Origin: Clostridia bacterium
GTDB lineage: Bacteria > Bacillota > Clostridia > Peptostreptococcales > Acidaminobacteraceae
Length of the DNA stretch: 64,000 bases
Direction of reading: 5' to 3'
Assembly: GCA_016937975.1 (NCBI GenBank)
Contig: JAFGVN010000142.1
Coordinates: 1-64,000, forward strand
Each line of letters begins with the position of its first letter. The first letter of the stretch is position 1. The position numbers and the translations under genes were made by a program. The notes below the pieces were generated by a model. That model worked only from the letters and a program-made list of their open reading frames with translations. It had not been told where the DNA came from and made no database searches. This document shows, in pieces, positions 1 to 7,699 of this stretch.

Positions 1-221
1 AAAAAGATTTTATTTGATTAAACTCTATATTCATAAGTATGTCTCCTTTTGGTCTATACTTATATAATTCGAGATAAATTTTAAAAATCCTTTTTGTAAT
101 TTTTTACCATTTTAATTATTCATATGGTAATATTTGTTTGGCGGAATATGAGTTATTGTATTAATTTTGATATTAATATGGAAGTTGTGATTGTTCTGAA
201 AAATGGTATAAGGAGATAATG

Positions 222-722
222 ATGCTAAAAGTCAATGAAATGAATGCAGAAGAAAAAAGGATTGAAATGCGGTTGAAGAATAAAGTAGGAATATTGCAAG
301 AAGAAGGAACTTGCCCTACGTGTAGGAATTTTGAGTTTGATGATGTTTACCCAAATGATGGCAGAGCTTTCTATGAGGATGATAAAATAATATGTTTATT
401 TGAGCAATATCCTAGAGCTGTTGGACATACCATAATCCTAACAAAAGAGCATTATGAAGATATATCTGAAATGCCAATTGAACTTGGAACACATATATTA
501 TCAGTAACTCAAAAAATCATAAACTTATTGAAAGAAAAATTAGGTGCTGAGAAAGTTTATATGTGCACCATGTGTGATGGGAAACGAAATCATTTACATT
601 TTCAACTCCTACCAAGATTCAAAGGTGAAACAATAGGTAGCAAGAATTTCGTAAGAGAAAGAGGTATTTTGAAAGACTATGAGGAAACTGTACAATTGTT
701 TGAAGGTTGTATGAAGGCTTAG
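222..722 (+). CDS. HIT-like protein with HxHxQ active-site motif
   Basis: The product is about 166 residues. It has the HIT-superfamily pattern: an HTIILTKEHY strand-helix near residue 70 and an NHLHFQLLPR motif near residue 122. The third histidine of the classical HxHxH motif is Gln, as in the GalT/Apa branch, so a nucleotidyl transferase or dinucleoside-polyphosphate phosphorylase/hydrolase role is plausible. CPTC at residues 31-34 and CTMC further on could bind zinc. Two adjacent ATGs exist (219 and 222); AGGAG at 211-215 is better spaced for 222. The gene stands alone upstream of the toxin remnant. Substrate is unknown. Confidence 0.7.
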   Translation: MLKVNEMNAEEKRIEMRLKNKVGILQEEGTCPTCRNFEFDDVYPNDGRAFYEDDKIICLFEQYPRAVGHTIILTKEHYEDISEMPIELGTHILSVTQKIINLLKEKLGAEKVYMCTMCDGKRNHLHFQLLPRFKGETIGSKNFVRERGILKDYEETVQLFEGCMKA

Positions 723-810
723 TAACTGTTATTATTGACGATAAATAATGTCTGAATCAATAATCAAAACTAAGCAATATATTTCACTCGCTTCATAGAG
801 TGATGGTATA

Positions 811-885
811 ATGTTGAAATTATATGAAGAAAATAGGCTATTAGAAATAGCATCCGATTTGCCTCTTTTATTGTATCAGTTATGA
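811..885 (+). other. Very short ORF (24 codons), possible gene remnant
   Basis: A 24-codon frame (MLKLYEENRLLEIASD...) lies between the HIT gene and the toxin fragment. It has no clear ribosome-binding site and I recognise no domain. It could be the tail of an eroded immunity gene from an earlier cassette, but nothing in the sequence proves that it is translated. Confidence 0.15.
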
Positions 886-896
886 TGAAAAAATAA

Positions 897-1319
897 ACTG
901 ATGAGGGGACGAGTAATCTTATAGCTCAGGTTGATGAGTTTGTTAAACTAGGTCAGCTAAGTGTAAAAAAAAATGCTTCTGGTGAAGTTACTGGTTGGGT
1001 ATCAACTAATGGCTTAGTTTACGGAATGGGTTCTGCACAAGGAAATAGAGTATTACATGTTCTCGAACATTTAACCCCAAATCCAAGTAAACCATTACAC
1101 ACCGTGTTTAATACTACGAAGGATAAGGTTCTAGGCGTAGTTGATGAAGCGTGGGCTCTAAGAAGTAAGGCAACATCCTCTGTATTACAGCAAAATGGTA
1201 ACCGTTTGCTTGAAATACCTATGGGTAAAGTAATTGGCACTAATGGTGAAGATGTTATTACAATAATAATTAAAGATTTAACTTCTGAAATAATAACAGC
1301 TTTCCCAAAAGCTAAATAG
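897..1319 (+). pseudogene. Orphan C-terminal toxin domain of a polymorphic toxin (start-less)
   Basis: The frame is open from just after TAA 894-896 to 1319, giving 140 codons with no plausible start at its head; the first ATG (1026) lies inside the conserved part. The block with HVLEHLTPNP, HTVFN, VVDEAWAL, PMGKVIGTNGE and a terminal ITAFPK matches, from memory, the tip domains of large secreted polymorphic toxins; I infer an RNase-like fold but cannot confirm it. The frame begins with DEGTSNL, encoded by a 15-bp sequence repeated downstream at 1627-1641. A small zinc-ribbon gene follows 10 bp after the stop. The arrangement is that of a displaced toxin tip plus immunity gene. It is probably silent unless recombined onto a full-length toxin. 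Confidence 0.65.
902..916 (+). repeat. 15-bp junction repeat, copy 1 (TGAGGGGACGAGTAA)
   Basis: Identical to 1627-1641. In the toxin frame it encodes the EGTS of DEGTSNL, at the exact head of the start-less toxin domain. This suggests a shared junction through which toxin tips are exchanged. Confidence 0.7.
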
Positions 1320-1329
1320 GAGGTGTGAA

Positions 1330-1545
1330 ATGAAGGTTTGTCCTTTTTGCTCTGGACAAGGTGCAATTCAGAAAGCAGTGATTAAAAAAGATGATACTAT
1401 CATATTCATTTGTGATGAATGTGATACTGTTTGGCTAACTGAGAATTTTGAACCAGATAGATGCGTTCGTTTCGAAGACGAGATGGAGAAACGTGGTTTA
1501 AAACCATTGTGGTCTGAATTAAAAGATATTGAAGCACTAGAATAA
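1330..1545 (+). CDS. Small zinc-ribbon protein, probable immunity protein
   Basis: This 71-residue protein has two CxxC knuckles (CPFC at residues 4-7, CDEC near 29-32) spaced as in a zinc ribbon, followed by an acidic helical tail (DEMEKRG, ELKDIEALE). A strong AGGAGGTG ribosome-binding site at 1319-1326 overlaps the toxin stop region, so the two genes are tightly linked. Small acidic proteins directly downstream of polymorphic toxin tips are normally the cognate immunity proteins, and I infer that role from position alone. An alternative is a small zinc-binding regulatory protein. Confidence 0.6.
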   Translation: MKVCPFCSGQGAIQKAVIKKDDTIIFICDECDTVWLTENFEPDRCVRFEDEMEKRGLKPLWSELKDIEALE

Positions 1546-1560
1546 GATGATAAGTATAGG

Positions 1561-1592
1561 AGGAGTGGTGGATAAATTCATCACTCCTTTCT
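1561..1592 (+). terminator. Terminator after toxin/immunity cassette
   Basis: AGGAGTGGTGGA (1561-1572) pairs with TTCATCACTCCT (1578-1589) through 12 bp including two G-U pairs, with a 5-nt loop and a short T run. Confidence 0.6.
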
Positions 1593-1626
1593 GCATGTGA
1601 ATCAAAACTCACTACAGTATAACATC

Positions 1627-1641
1627 TGAGGGGACGAGTAA
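1627..1641 (+). repeat. 15-bp junction repeat, copy 2
   Basis: Exact copy of 902-916. It lies in a short frame that opens after TGA 1598-1600 and reads ...SEGTSKLDVTG... before stopping near 1688. Both copies therefore read EGTS-(N/K)-L in frame and diverge afterwards, as expected for the stub of a second, deleted toxin tip. Confidence 0.6.
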
Positions 1642-1981
1642 ACTTGATGTTACTGGGTATGATGTACTTATACTAAAGGTATTATAACCAGATTGATACA
1701 TGAAAATAATATAAACACAAATAATGGAGGCTAGTAGAAAATTTCACTAGTTCTTTATTTTGTCTAATTTTTATGAACTCATACCATCATGCATATTTAG
1801 GACTCAGACAGAATTGTTTTTATGTAGAGAAAAAATAATCTTAATGTTCTATTTGTAAAAGCCATAGTTATAAAGATTTTTATAATTCTTTTATATTTTC
1901 TTTATATTTTTTTTTGTTTTGAAATAGATAATAGAATGAGAGGATGGATTTTTTTTTAATATTACTGAAGATAAAGAGAGG

Positions 1982-2833
1982 ATGAATCACTTGATTAAAA
2001 CAAAAAAAGCAATAGGGATTTTCATAGGATCAATTTTACTAATTAATGTTGTTTTAAGTGGATTGATAATTTTTAATGGTAGGGGCTTAGAGAACAATAT
2101 ACCCTATGCGCTTGGATTAATGTATTCACCTGCTTTAATTGGTATTTGCGTACAGATATTCTTTTATAAGAATATAAAGGGTTTCGGGTGGAAATTAGGT
2201 CAAATAAATCATTTACTAACATCTTATTTTGTACCGATATTTTATATTACTATATCGTACATGATATTTGGATTGCTGGGTTTAATTGAATTTGATGTTA
2301 ATTCTATAGCATCTTTAACTGCTCTTGATTTTGTCCAAATATTATTGATTAACCCAATATTACTTACCTTATTAATTGTAGGCGAAGAGTTAGGGTGGCG
2401 AGGATTTTTGCTCCCTAAATTATGTGAAGTTACAAGTTTTAAAAAAGCTTCCCTTGTAGTGGGGGTCATTTGGACACTTGTACATTATCCAATTTTAATT
2501 TTCTCAGATTATAGTCATGTTTCAACACCGTTATTATTTCAAGTCCTTAACTTCACATGCTTAGCCCTTAGTGTTAATGTCATCATTAATTACTTAAGGA
2601 TGGAATCAGGAAGTCTATTAACTGCAATACTATTTCATGCAGTACATAACTCGGTATTACAAGATTTCAATCAATTGATTATCCCTGACAGTGTCAGTGA
2701 ATATTTTTATTCTGAAACTGGGATTGCATTAGCAATGGTATGCATGTTAATGGTTATAATTCTTATTAAGTTGAAAAAAACCAGCTTCAACAACTCTTAC
2801 AGCAAAAGTCAATTGAAACAAAGGTTTGATTAG
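1982..2833 (+). CDS. CPBP-family intramembrane metalloprotease (CAAX/Abi)
   Basis: A protein of about 283 residues with roughly eight hydrophobic segments. Near residue 135 it has the CPBP signature EELGWRGFLLPKL (Glu-Glu and Arg motif 1), then WTLVHYPIL (motif 2 His) and FHAVHNSV (motif 3 His). These are the metal-site residues of Rce1/Abi proteases. Prokaryotic members are linked to prenyl-protein processing, bacteriocin self-immunity or unknown roles. ATG 1982 directly abuts GAGAGG, so TTG at 1991 (MIKTKKAIG) may be the real start. The gene is monocistronic, and its position after a toxin/immunity remnant could be accidental. Confidence 0.85.
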   Translation: MNHLIKTKKAIGIFIGSILLINVVLSGLIIFNGRGLENNIPYALGLMYSPALIGICVQIFFYKNIKGFGWKLGQINHLLTSYFVPIFYITISYMIFGLLGLIEFDVNSIASLTALDFVQILLINPILLTLLIVGEELGWRGFLLPKLCEVTSFKKASLVVGVIWTLVHYPILIFSDYSHVSTPLLFQVLNFTCLALSVNVIINYLRMESGSLLTAILFHAVHNSVLQDFNQLIIPDSVSEYFYSETGIALAMVCMLMVIILIKLKKTSFNNSYSKSQLKQRFD

Positions 2834-2917
2834 AATTTATAGATGTTCAATTTATGAATTTGAATATTATTCACTTTAAAGTTGAAAATGCCTTGGAGAT
2901 GAAGATTAAAAAATTAA

Positions 2918-3094
2918 ATGTATCCATTTGAAAAGATATTGTATAAAAATTGTGTTGAGAAAACAGAACTCAAAACTGCTGATTCAAGGAATTTTGGCAT
3001 GCTTGTCATTATACCCACCTTAGAGCATGAGTACAAAAATAATGATCCTATATGCTTGAGGACATATAAAAAACTAAAGGTGCAAAATTGTTAA
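2918..3094 (+). other. Short unassigned ORF (58 codons)
   Basis: The 2834-3130 gap has one frame from ATG 2918 (MYPFEKILYKNC...) with no evident ribosome-binding site. No domain is recognised. It may be a fragment of an eroded gene. Confidence 0.2.
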
Positions 3095-3129
3095 TATGTT
3101 GTTTCTTTTGAAAAAACTTTTAATTTAAA

Positions 3130-3152
3130 AGCCACATGATAGTCATGTGGCT
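3130..3152. terminator. Perfect hairpin, bidirectional terminator-like
   Basis: AGCCACATGA (3130-3139) pairs with TCATGTGGCT (3143-3152) around a 3-nt loop. The upstream side carries an A run, so it can terminate the minus-strand mscL relic; T-rich sequence follows on the plus side. Confidence 0.6.
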
Positions 3153-3158
3153 AATTCA

Positions 3159-3465
3159 TTACTTGTTTTCTTTTAATAAATCTCTTATCTCAGTGAGTAG
3201 AAGAATGTCTTCTGGTGTTTGTACTACTGCAGGTTCAGGTATATTTTTCATTTTCCAATCATGCGAATCAACATGAAGATGACAAAAGCAATAATTACAA
3301 AATTGACAGTATTTTGAATAAAACGACCATAATATACAGCTAATTCAGGTGTATCACCTATTGCTTCTTCAATAACCCATTTTAGACCATTAAAGTTGAC
3401 ATTACCTAGTAAAATACCTATGAGTGCATAATAATGTCATTTACTATAGATGTGACCATTTTACC
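3159..3465 (-). pseudogene. mscL: mscL relic (large-conductance mechanosensitive channel), truncated and frameshifted
   Basis: Read on the minus strand, three frames together reproduce MscL: GKMVTSIVNDIIM, then (after a shift near 3424) LIGILLGNVNF and RFIQNTVNFVIIAF up to RMIGK, then (after a second shift near 3250) NIPEPAVVQTPED and the typical C-terminus LLTEIRDLLKENK. The N-terminal 35 or so residues, including TM1's start, are missing upstream of 3465. One deleted base in what should be ATGCC(N)CTC causes the first shift, and TGA at 3248-3250 marks the second. The gene is clearly inactive. Confidence 0.8.
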
Positions 3466-3730
3466 TCTCTATAAGTAATAATTCTAAATTCCATAAATGG
3501 TTTTGGAGTCTGGATGCATATGATTCTGTAGTATGAAATATGAAATTTAGGTAGTTACAAATACATTTTAGCATTTATACAAGTATTAAATCATTATTGA
3601 TATACTTTTGATAAATAAAAAAATATATCATGTACATGTTGGTTAGTAGGAGACCAGGAGGTCAATTAGATAGAAAATGATATAGAAATTAAGAAGTTAC
3701 CATAATCGTGACTTTAACGCTTTTAAGCAT

Positions 3731-4150
3731 ATGCTTGGCACATATTTTAGAGATGATTTTAAATTTGAAATTAGTGATATGGGCATTGAAAAGATGTGTA
3801 ATCGAATCCTTAAGGATGTGAAGGATGAAATCCTGTTTTTAGAACTTATGATGATAGGGCAACAACCCGTTGGATTTATCAATTATCAAGTGGATTCAAA
3901 AAGAATTGATTGGTGTGAAAGAGAGGGTTGGGGATTTATTCGGGAAATGTATATGGATAAAGCTTTTCGAAATAGAAATTTAGGAAGGGTATTTGTATCT
4001 AGTGTTTTGAACACCTTGAAAGACAATAGCATCCAAGAGGTCTATTTAACTTCAGATGATTCAGGTGAATTCTTTATGAAATGTGGATTTACGAACTCTG
4101 GATGTATAAGTAAAATCAATGAAGATCCAATATATGAGATAAAAATATAG
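3731..4150 (+). CDS. GNAT acetyltransferase, 5' end damaged
   Basis: The frame encodes 139 residues with GNAT features: a mid strand QQPVGFINYQ, MYMDKAFRNRNLGR as the acetyl-CoA-binding R/QxxGxG/A-like loop near residue 80, and FFMKCGFTNSG at the C-terminus. The natural N-terminus seems to lie upstream. AGGAGG at 3656-3661 is followed by ATA GAA AAT GAT ATA GAA ATT AAG (a GNAT-like first strand) that stops at TAA 3703-3705, while NRDFNAFKH continues in the frame of 3731. So a start-codon change (ATG to ATA at 3670) plus a frameshift near 3703 has probably broken the gene. ATG 3731 is a default start without a good ribosome-binding site. Confidence 0.6.
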   Translation: MLGTYFRDDFKFEISDMGIEKMCNRILKDVKDEILFLELMMIGQQPVGFINYQVDSKRIDWCEREGWGFIREMYMDKAFRNRNLGRVFVSSVLNTLKDNSIQEVYLTSDDSGEFFMKCGFTNSGCISKINEDPIYEIKI

Positions 4151-4174
4151 CCTCTGGTTTTCAAGAGGCTTTTA
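4149..4174. terminator. Bidirectional terminator between convergent genes
   Basis: AGCCTCT (4149-4155) pairs with AGAGGCT (4164-4170), followed by TTTT. It overlaps the GNAT stop codon and precedes the stop of the minus-strand MFS gene. Confidence 0.6.
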
Positions 4175-5392
4175 CTATGCTGCCATATTTTCTTTCTTTG
4201 ATTTTCTGTCTCTTGAAGTAAACAACAAGAGAGAACCTAATAGTGCAAAGCATGAAACAATGTACCAAACGCTTAAAATACCAAATTGATCGCTGATGAT
4301 ACCTGCTAAAATTGGACCAACTATAAAACCTGCACGTCTCATTAAAGGTGGGAGAGCATTGATTCTTCCTCTGTGACTTTCTGGTGCATGACTTGCAATG
4401 TAAACATCTGTATTGGTTGCACCAAGAATTTCACCTATGGTCCAAATGAAAGTACCCACTAGGAAAAACAATGGGGTCTTCACAAAGGCAAACATGCCGA
4501 AACCGATTGTGTATAATAAACCATTTAAACCTAGAGCTGTTGTAGGTTTCATCTGCTTGGTTAAAATGGTGATGATAGGTGTTACGAAAGTGCATAAAAC
4601 ACCATTTAAAAACATCGTCATACCATAGGTCGCAGTCGCTTTGTCACCTAGGACATGTTTTGCTGTTAATGGCACTGCAAAGCCACTTTGAGAAAATGCT
4701 ATGAACAGAAGTACGATAACCGTTAGAAATTTAATAAGATGTGGATTCTCTTTTAAAATACTCCATGTGGTTCTGTTATGTTCAGCTTTTGCATGTTTGT
4801 TTTTTGTGTGTTGAGGTTGATGACTGGGTACAAAAATGAAGATCATTAAGACCGATAAAAACGAACTAAGGCCATCTCCAATAAAAAGCCAATTCAAGTA
4901 GTGATCAAATAGAAAGGCTGCAATGAGAGGTCCTATGGTAAAACCAATATTAATGGCGATATAATTCATAGAAAATGCAGATTTTCTGTGTTTCTCTTCG
5001 GTATTTTCAATAATTAGCGTTGAGCCCGATGGAGCCTGAATGCCTGAAGAGAATGAAGCTAATGCCAGTAACGGAATTAAAAGTGGATTTGGGACGTAAA
5101 CACAAAGAATGTAAAGTACACCATGTAATCCATGGAATATTATTCGAGTATATTTACTTCCAATCGTATCGATGATTCTTCCGCCTAATAAAATGCCAAT
5201 CATGCCAACAGCAGCATTGAATGAAACAACTAATCCCGTCTGAGTGTCAGTAAACCCTAATTCCTTTGCTAAAAATAAGGTGATAAAGGGTCCTACAAAA
5301 CCACCAATTCTGTTGATGATTGTGGAGAGCAGAATGATATAAGTTGTAAAAGGTATTTGTAAGTAAGATTTGATTTCTTTTTTGATTGACAT
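4175..5392 (-). CDS. MFS transporter, 12 TM drug-exporter type
   Basis: A 405-residue protein with about 12 hydrophobic segments in two halves and a charged central loop (HQPQHTKNKHAKAEHNR). After TM2 it has the MFS motif A-like GGRIIDTIGSKYTR, and in the second half SHRGRINALPPLMRRAG, typical of DHA1-type multidrug exporters. The start is supported by AAGGAGGGACT before the ATG. Substrate is unknown. Upstream on the same strand lies the remnant of a TPR-type regulator, which could once have controlled it. Confidence 0.85.
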   Translation of the reverse strand: MSIKKEIKSYLQIPFTTYIILLSTIINRIGGFVGPFITLFLAKELGFTDTQTGLVVSFNAAVGMIGILLGGRIIDTIGSKYTRIIFHGLHGVLYILCVYVPNPLLIPLLALASFSSGIQAPSGSTLIIENTEEKHRKSAFSMNYIAINIGFTIGPLIAAFLFDHYLNWLFIGDGLSSFLSVLMIFIFVPSHQPQHTKNKHAKAEHNRTTWSILKENPHLIKFLTVIVLLFIAFSQSGFAVPLTAKHVLGDKATATYGMTMFLNGVLCTFVTPIITILTKQMKPTTALGLNGLLYTIGFGMFAFVKTPLFFLVGTFIWTIGEILGATNTDVYIASHAPESHRGRINALPPLMRRAGFIVGPILAGIISDQFGILSVWYIVSCFALLGSLLLFTSRDRKSKKENMAA

Positions 5393-5481
5393 AGTCCCTC
5401 CTTAATAGACGTATTTCAATTCTATCACGAACTACGCCTTGATTCCATACTCTCAATAGGGTGAAAATAAATAAATGATAT

Positions 5482-5922
5482 CTATTCGATGTCATTCTTA
5501 CTAAGTATACTTTTAAGATTTAAAAACGGGTATTTTTTTGTGAAAGTTTCAAGATGTTTGTTGTATTTAGCTTCATAATTGCCATCTCTCAATAATGCTA
5601 AGCCTACATTAACAAAATTATCTCCATAGAAGTCCTTTAAATAAGATTTGTTTAAACCGGTTCTGATCATATAATAGGCTAAATTATTGATAGAAAATTC
5701 TTCATCAAAAATTTTGAGAGATTCTTTATATAATAAATCGATTTTCTCAAAATCATCTATTCGATGATAGTAGGTCATTAAATTCACAATAGTTAAGAAA
5801 TAATATCTCATGAAATCCCTATCGTTACGATAAAAATTTATTATTTCAAAGTGAACTGCTTCTAAAAGATCCAGGGTACTGATTAATTCATCCTTATAAC
5901 GAAAAATTGTTGAAAGCAGCAT
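5482..5922 (-). pseudogene. C-terminal remnant of an Rgg/PlcR-like TPR regulator
   Basis: The frame gives 146 residues from ATG 5922 but stays open to about 6005 (upstream codons read NLVRLDKLEIRII). It is all-helical, with TPR-like repeats (LLEAVHFEIINFYRN, IDDFEKIDLLYKESL, EAKYNKHLETF). This resembles the peptide-sensing half of Rgg/GadR-type regulators. No helix-turn-helix can be found before a stop near 6005, so the DNA-binding half is missing and the gene is probably a relic. Family assignment is by general pattern only. Confidence 0.45.
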
Positions 5923-6392
5923 GATAATTCTAATTTCTAGTTTATCAAGTCGGACAAGATTGTTTTTTAAATCTTGATGAATAGTGCTCGCACACTCGTT
6001 ACTTTAGTTGTGAGATAGAGCTTAAAATTTAGGCAGTATTAGGTAATTTAACCTGTAAATTGAGGGAATATTCAGATTAAATTCGGCACTAGCATATCTT
6101 GATATGGTGAAAATTACAAATTGATGAAGATACATGTGGATTTTAACAGACCATTTTACTTAAAAATGAATAGTATTATTTTATGGCTTGTTTATAGACT
6201 TAACTATGGAAGTTTAATGTGAATAGATTCATAAAGCTTTTTGGTTACGAAACTTCAGATTCTAAAATTGTGTCTTTATCTAACCTATCAACACAAATAA
6301 ATGATTTACAGTCTTCGTGACTTATGAGGGTTTCTTATACCTTTGAGATAAAATTATCCTGCCCAAACATATCGTTTAAAGTCCTTTTGTGC
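5923..6392. other. Intergenic stretch with only coding relics
   Basis: No intact gene is visible. The first ~80 bases extend the regulator remnant. A short minus-strand frame at 6245-6333 (reading ...HEDCKSFICVDRLDKD...) looks like a decayed coding fragment that I could not assign. The 3' end leads into the promoter of the TauE-like gene. Confidence 0.4.
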
Positions 6393-6398
6393 TATAAT
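6393..6398 (+). promoter_or_regulatory. Extended -10 promoter element of the TauE/MarR operon
   Basis: TGC-TATAAT sits about 20 nt ahead of the ribosome-binding site at 6409-6414. No good -35 is evident, consistent with an extended -10 promoter. Confidence 0.5.
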
Positions 6399-6418
6399 TA
6401 TTTCGTTTGGAGGTACTA

Positions 6419-7168
6419 ATGATTATACTTGTTTGTTTGGCAGGTTTTTTAGGTGCAATGGTAGATGCAATAGTAGGTGGTGGAGGATTAATTACAATTC
6501 CTGCATTAATGGCAACAGGCATACCAACCCATATGGCTCTAGGAACCAATAAATTTGCGTCGTCAATGGGGACGATTTCCAGCTCATATCATTATTATAA
6601 GAGTGGTGAAGTTGAATTTAAATTACTTAGGTATTTGCTTCCTTTATCATTATTCGGCTCCGCAATTGGTGTCTTGTCAGTTTTGGCTATAGATCCTAGT
6701 TTTTTAAGAGGATTTATTATTGTAATGGTGCTATTAATTGGTGGTTATACACTGCTTAAAAAAGAATTAGGTTTACATAGTACATTTTCAGGATTCGACA
6801 AGAAAAAAATCATATGGGCAATGGTCTTGGCACTGGCATTAGGATTTTATGATGGATTTTTTGGTCCAGGAACAGGTTCGTTTATTATTTTTGGTTTAAT
6901 TGGGATATTTGGATTTGATTTTAAGAAAGCCTCTGCCAATTCAAAATTAATGAATTTAACCAGTAATTTTACAGCACTTGTTCTATTTTTTATCAATGGT
7001 CGCATTGACTTTTCAATTGGCATTCCTATGGCATTGTCAATGATTATTGGTGCAAGAGTAGGTGCACATTTGGCTGTTAAAAATGGCGCTAAATTTATCA
7101 AACCCGTATTCATTTTAGTTTCATTCGCTCTTGTTGTAAAAATGACATTTGATATGATCGGAGGTTAA
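6419..7168 (+). CDS. TauE/SafE-family anion exporter (DUF81)
   Basis: A protein of about 249 residues with eight hydrophobic segments. The N-terminal half has GFLGAMVDAIVGGGGLITIP and the second half the duplicated GFYDGFFGPGTGSF, which are the two family repeats with paired Gly/Pro-rich re-entrant motifs. Members export sulfite, sulfonates or related C2/S compounds. ATG 6419 is chosen over an in-frame TTG at 6407 because GGAGGT (6409-6414) lies 4 nt before it. It forms an operon with the MarR-like gene, whose ATG is 1 bp after this stop. Substrate is unknown. Confidence 0.85.
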   Translation: MIILVCLAGFLGAMVDAIVGGGGLITIPALMATGIPTHMALGTNKFASSMGTISSSYHYYKSGEVEFKLLRYLLPLSLFGSAIGVLSVLAIDPSFLRGFIIVMVLLIGGYTLLKKELGLHSTFSGFDKKKIIWAMVLALALGFYDGFFGPGTGSFIIFGLIGIFGFDFKKASANSKLMNLTSNFTALVLFFINGRIDFSIGIPMALSMIIGARVGAHLAVKNGAKFIKPVFILVSFALVVKMTFDMIGG

Positions 7169-7169
7169 T

Positions 7170-7607
7170 ATGATCCGTGAAGAATTTAATATTACTTTGT
7201 TTGAATTCATTAACATGATTCAAAAATTAGGTTTTCATATGACTGAAAATTATCAACCTACAGGACTTTCAAAACTGGAGTATTCTATTCTCGAACAGTT
7301 ATATTACAAAGAAAATCAAAGTTTAAAGGATTTGATATTGTTGTTTCAAATCTCTGAGAGTACCATGAGAAGACATTTGAACAATTTCCTAAAAAATGAA
7401 TTGATCACAAGATATCAACCTCCTGCAAATAAGAGAAAGTGGTTATATAATATAACTAAAGAAGGTAAAACCTTATTGGATGCCTGTTATTTTGAAATAT
7501 TACAAAATGCTTCACAGAAATTTGAACATCTAGATGAAGAAACTTTAGAAAATACAATAGCCTGTATGGCTTATATGAGAAAAATACTAAGCATGGAATC
7601 TCGTTAG
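7170..7607 (+). CDS. MarR-like winged-helix regulator
   Basis: A 145-residue helical protein with a winged helix in the middle: SKLEYSILEQL, LKDLILLFQISESTMRRHLNNF as the HTH, and a wing containing QPPANKRKWLYNIT. Terminal helices (ACMAYMRKI) would dimerise it. It follows the exporter gene with 1 bp between stop and start; GGAGG lies inside the exporter's last codons. It probably controls the exporter operon in response to the transported anion. The terminator hairpin overlaps its stop codon. Confidence 0.75.
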   Translation: MIREEFNITLFEFINMIQKLGFHMTENYQPTGLSKLEYSILEQLYYKENQSLKDLILLFQISESTMRRHLNNFLKNELITRYQPPANKRKWLYNITKEGKTLLDACYFEILQNASQKFEHLDEETLENTIACMAYMRKILSMESR

Positions 7608-7622
7608 AGACCATGCTTTTAT
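7590..7622 (+). terminator. Strong terminator overlapping the MarR stop codon
   Basis: AGCATGG (7590-7596) and TCTC (7599-7602) pair with GAGA (7607-7610) and CCATGCT (7611-7617), followed by TTT. TAG 7605-7607 is in the loop. Confidence 0.8.
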
Positions 7623-7699
7623 TATTAAAAAAAGCTTAACTTTTGTACTACGCCTTTTGAAAGTTGAATATTAGGGTAATGGATGTAGGAGGTGATATT

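Noticed and set aside
1729-1760. Weak inverted repeat CTAGT ... ACTAG with T-rich tail
   Set aside because: Only 5 clean base pairs and inner mismatches; insufficient for a terminator call.
6245-6333. Minus-strand frame reading HEDCKSFICVDRLDKD
   Set aside because: About 28 codons with no start and no recognised family; kept only as a note on the intergenic region.
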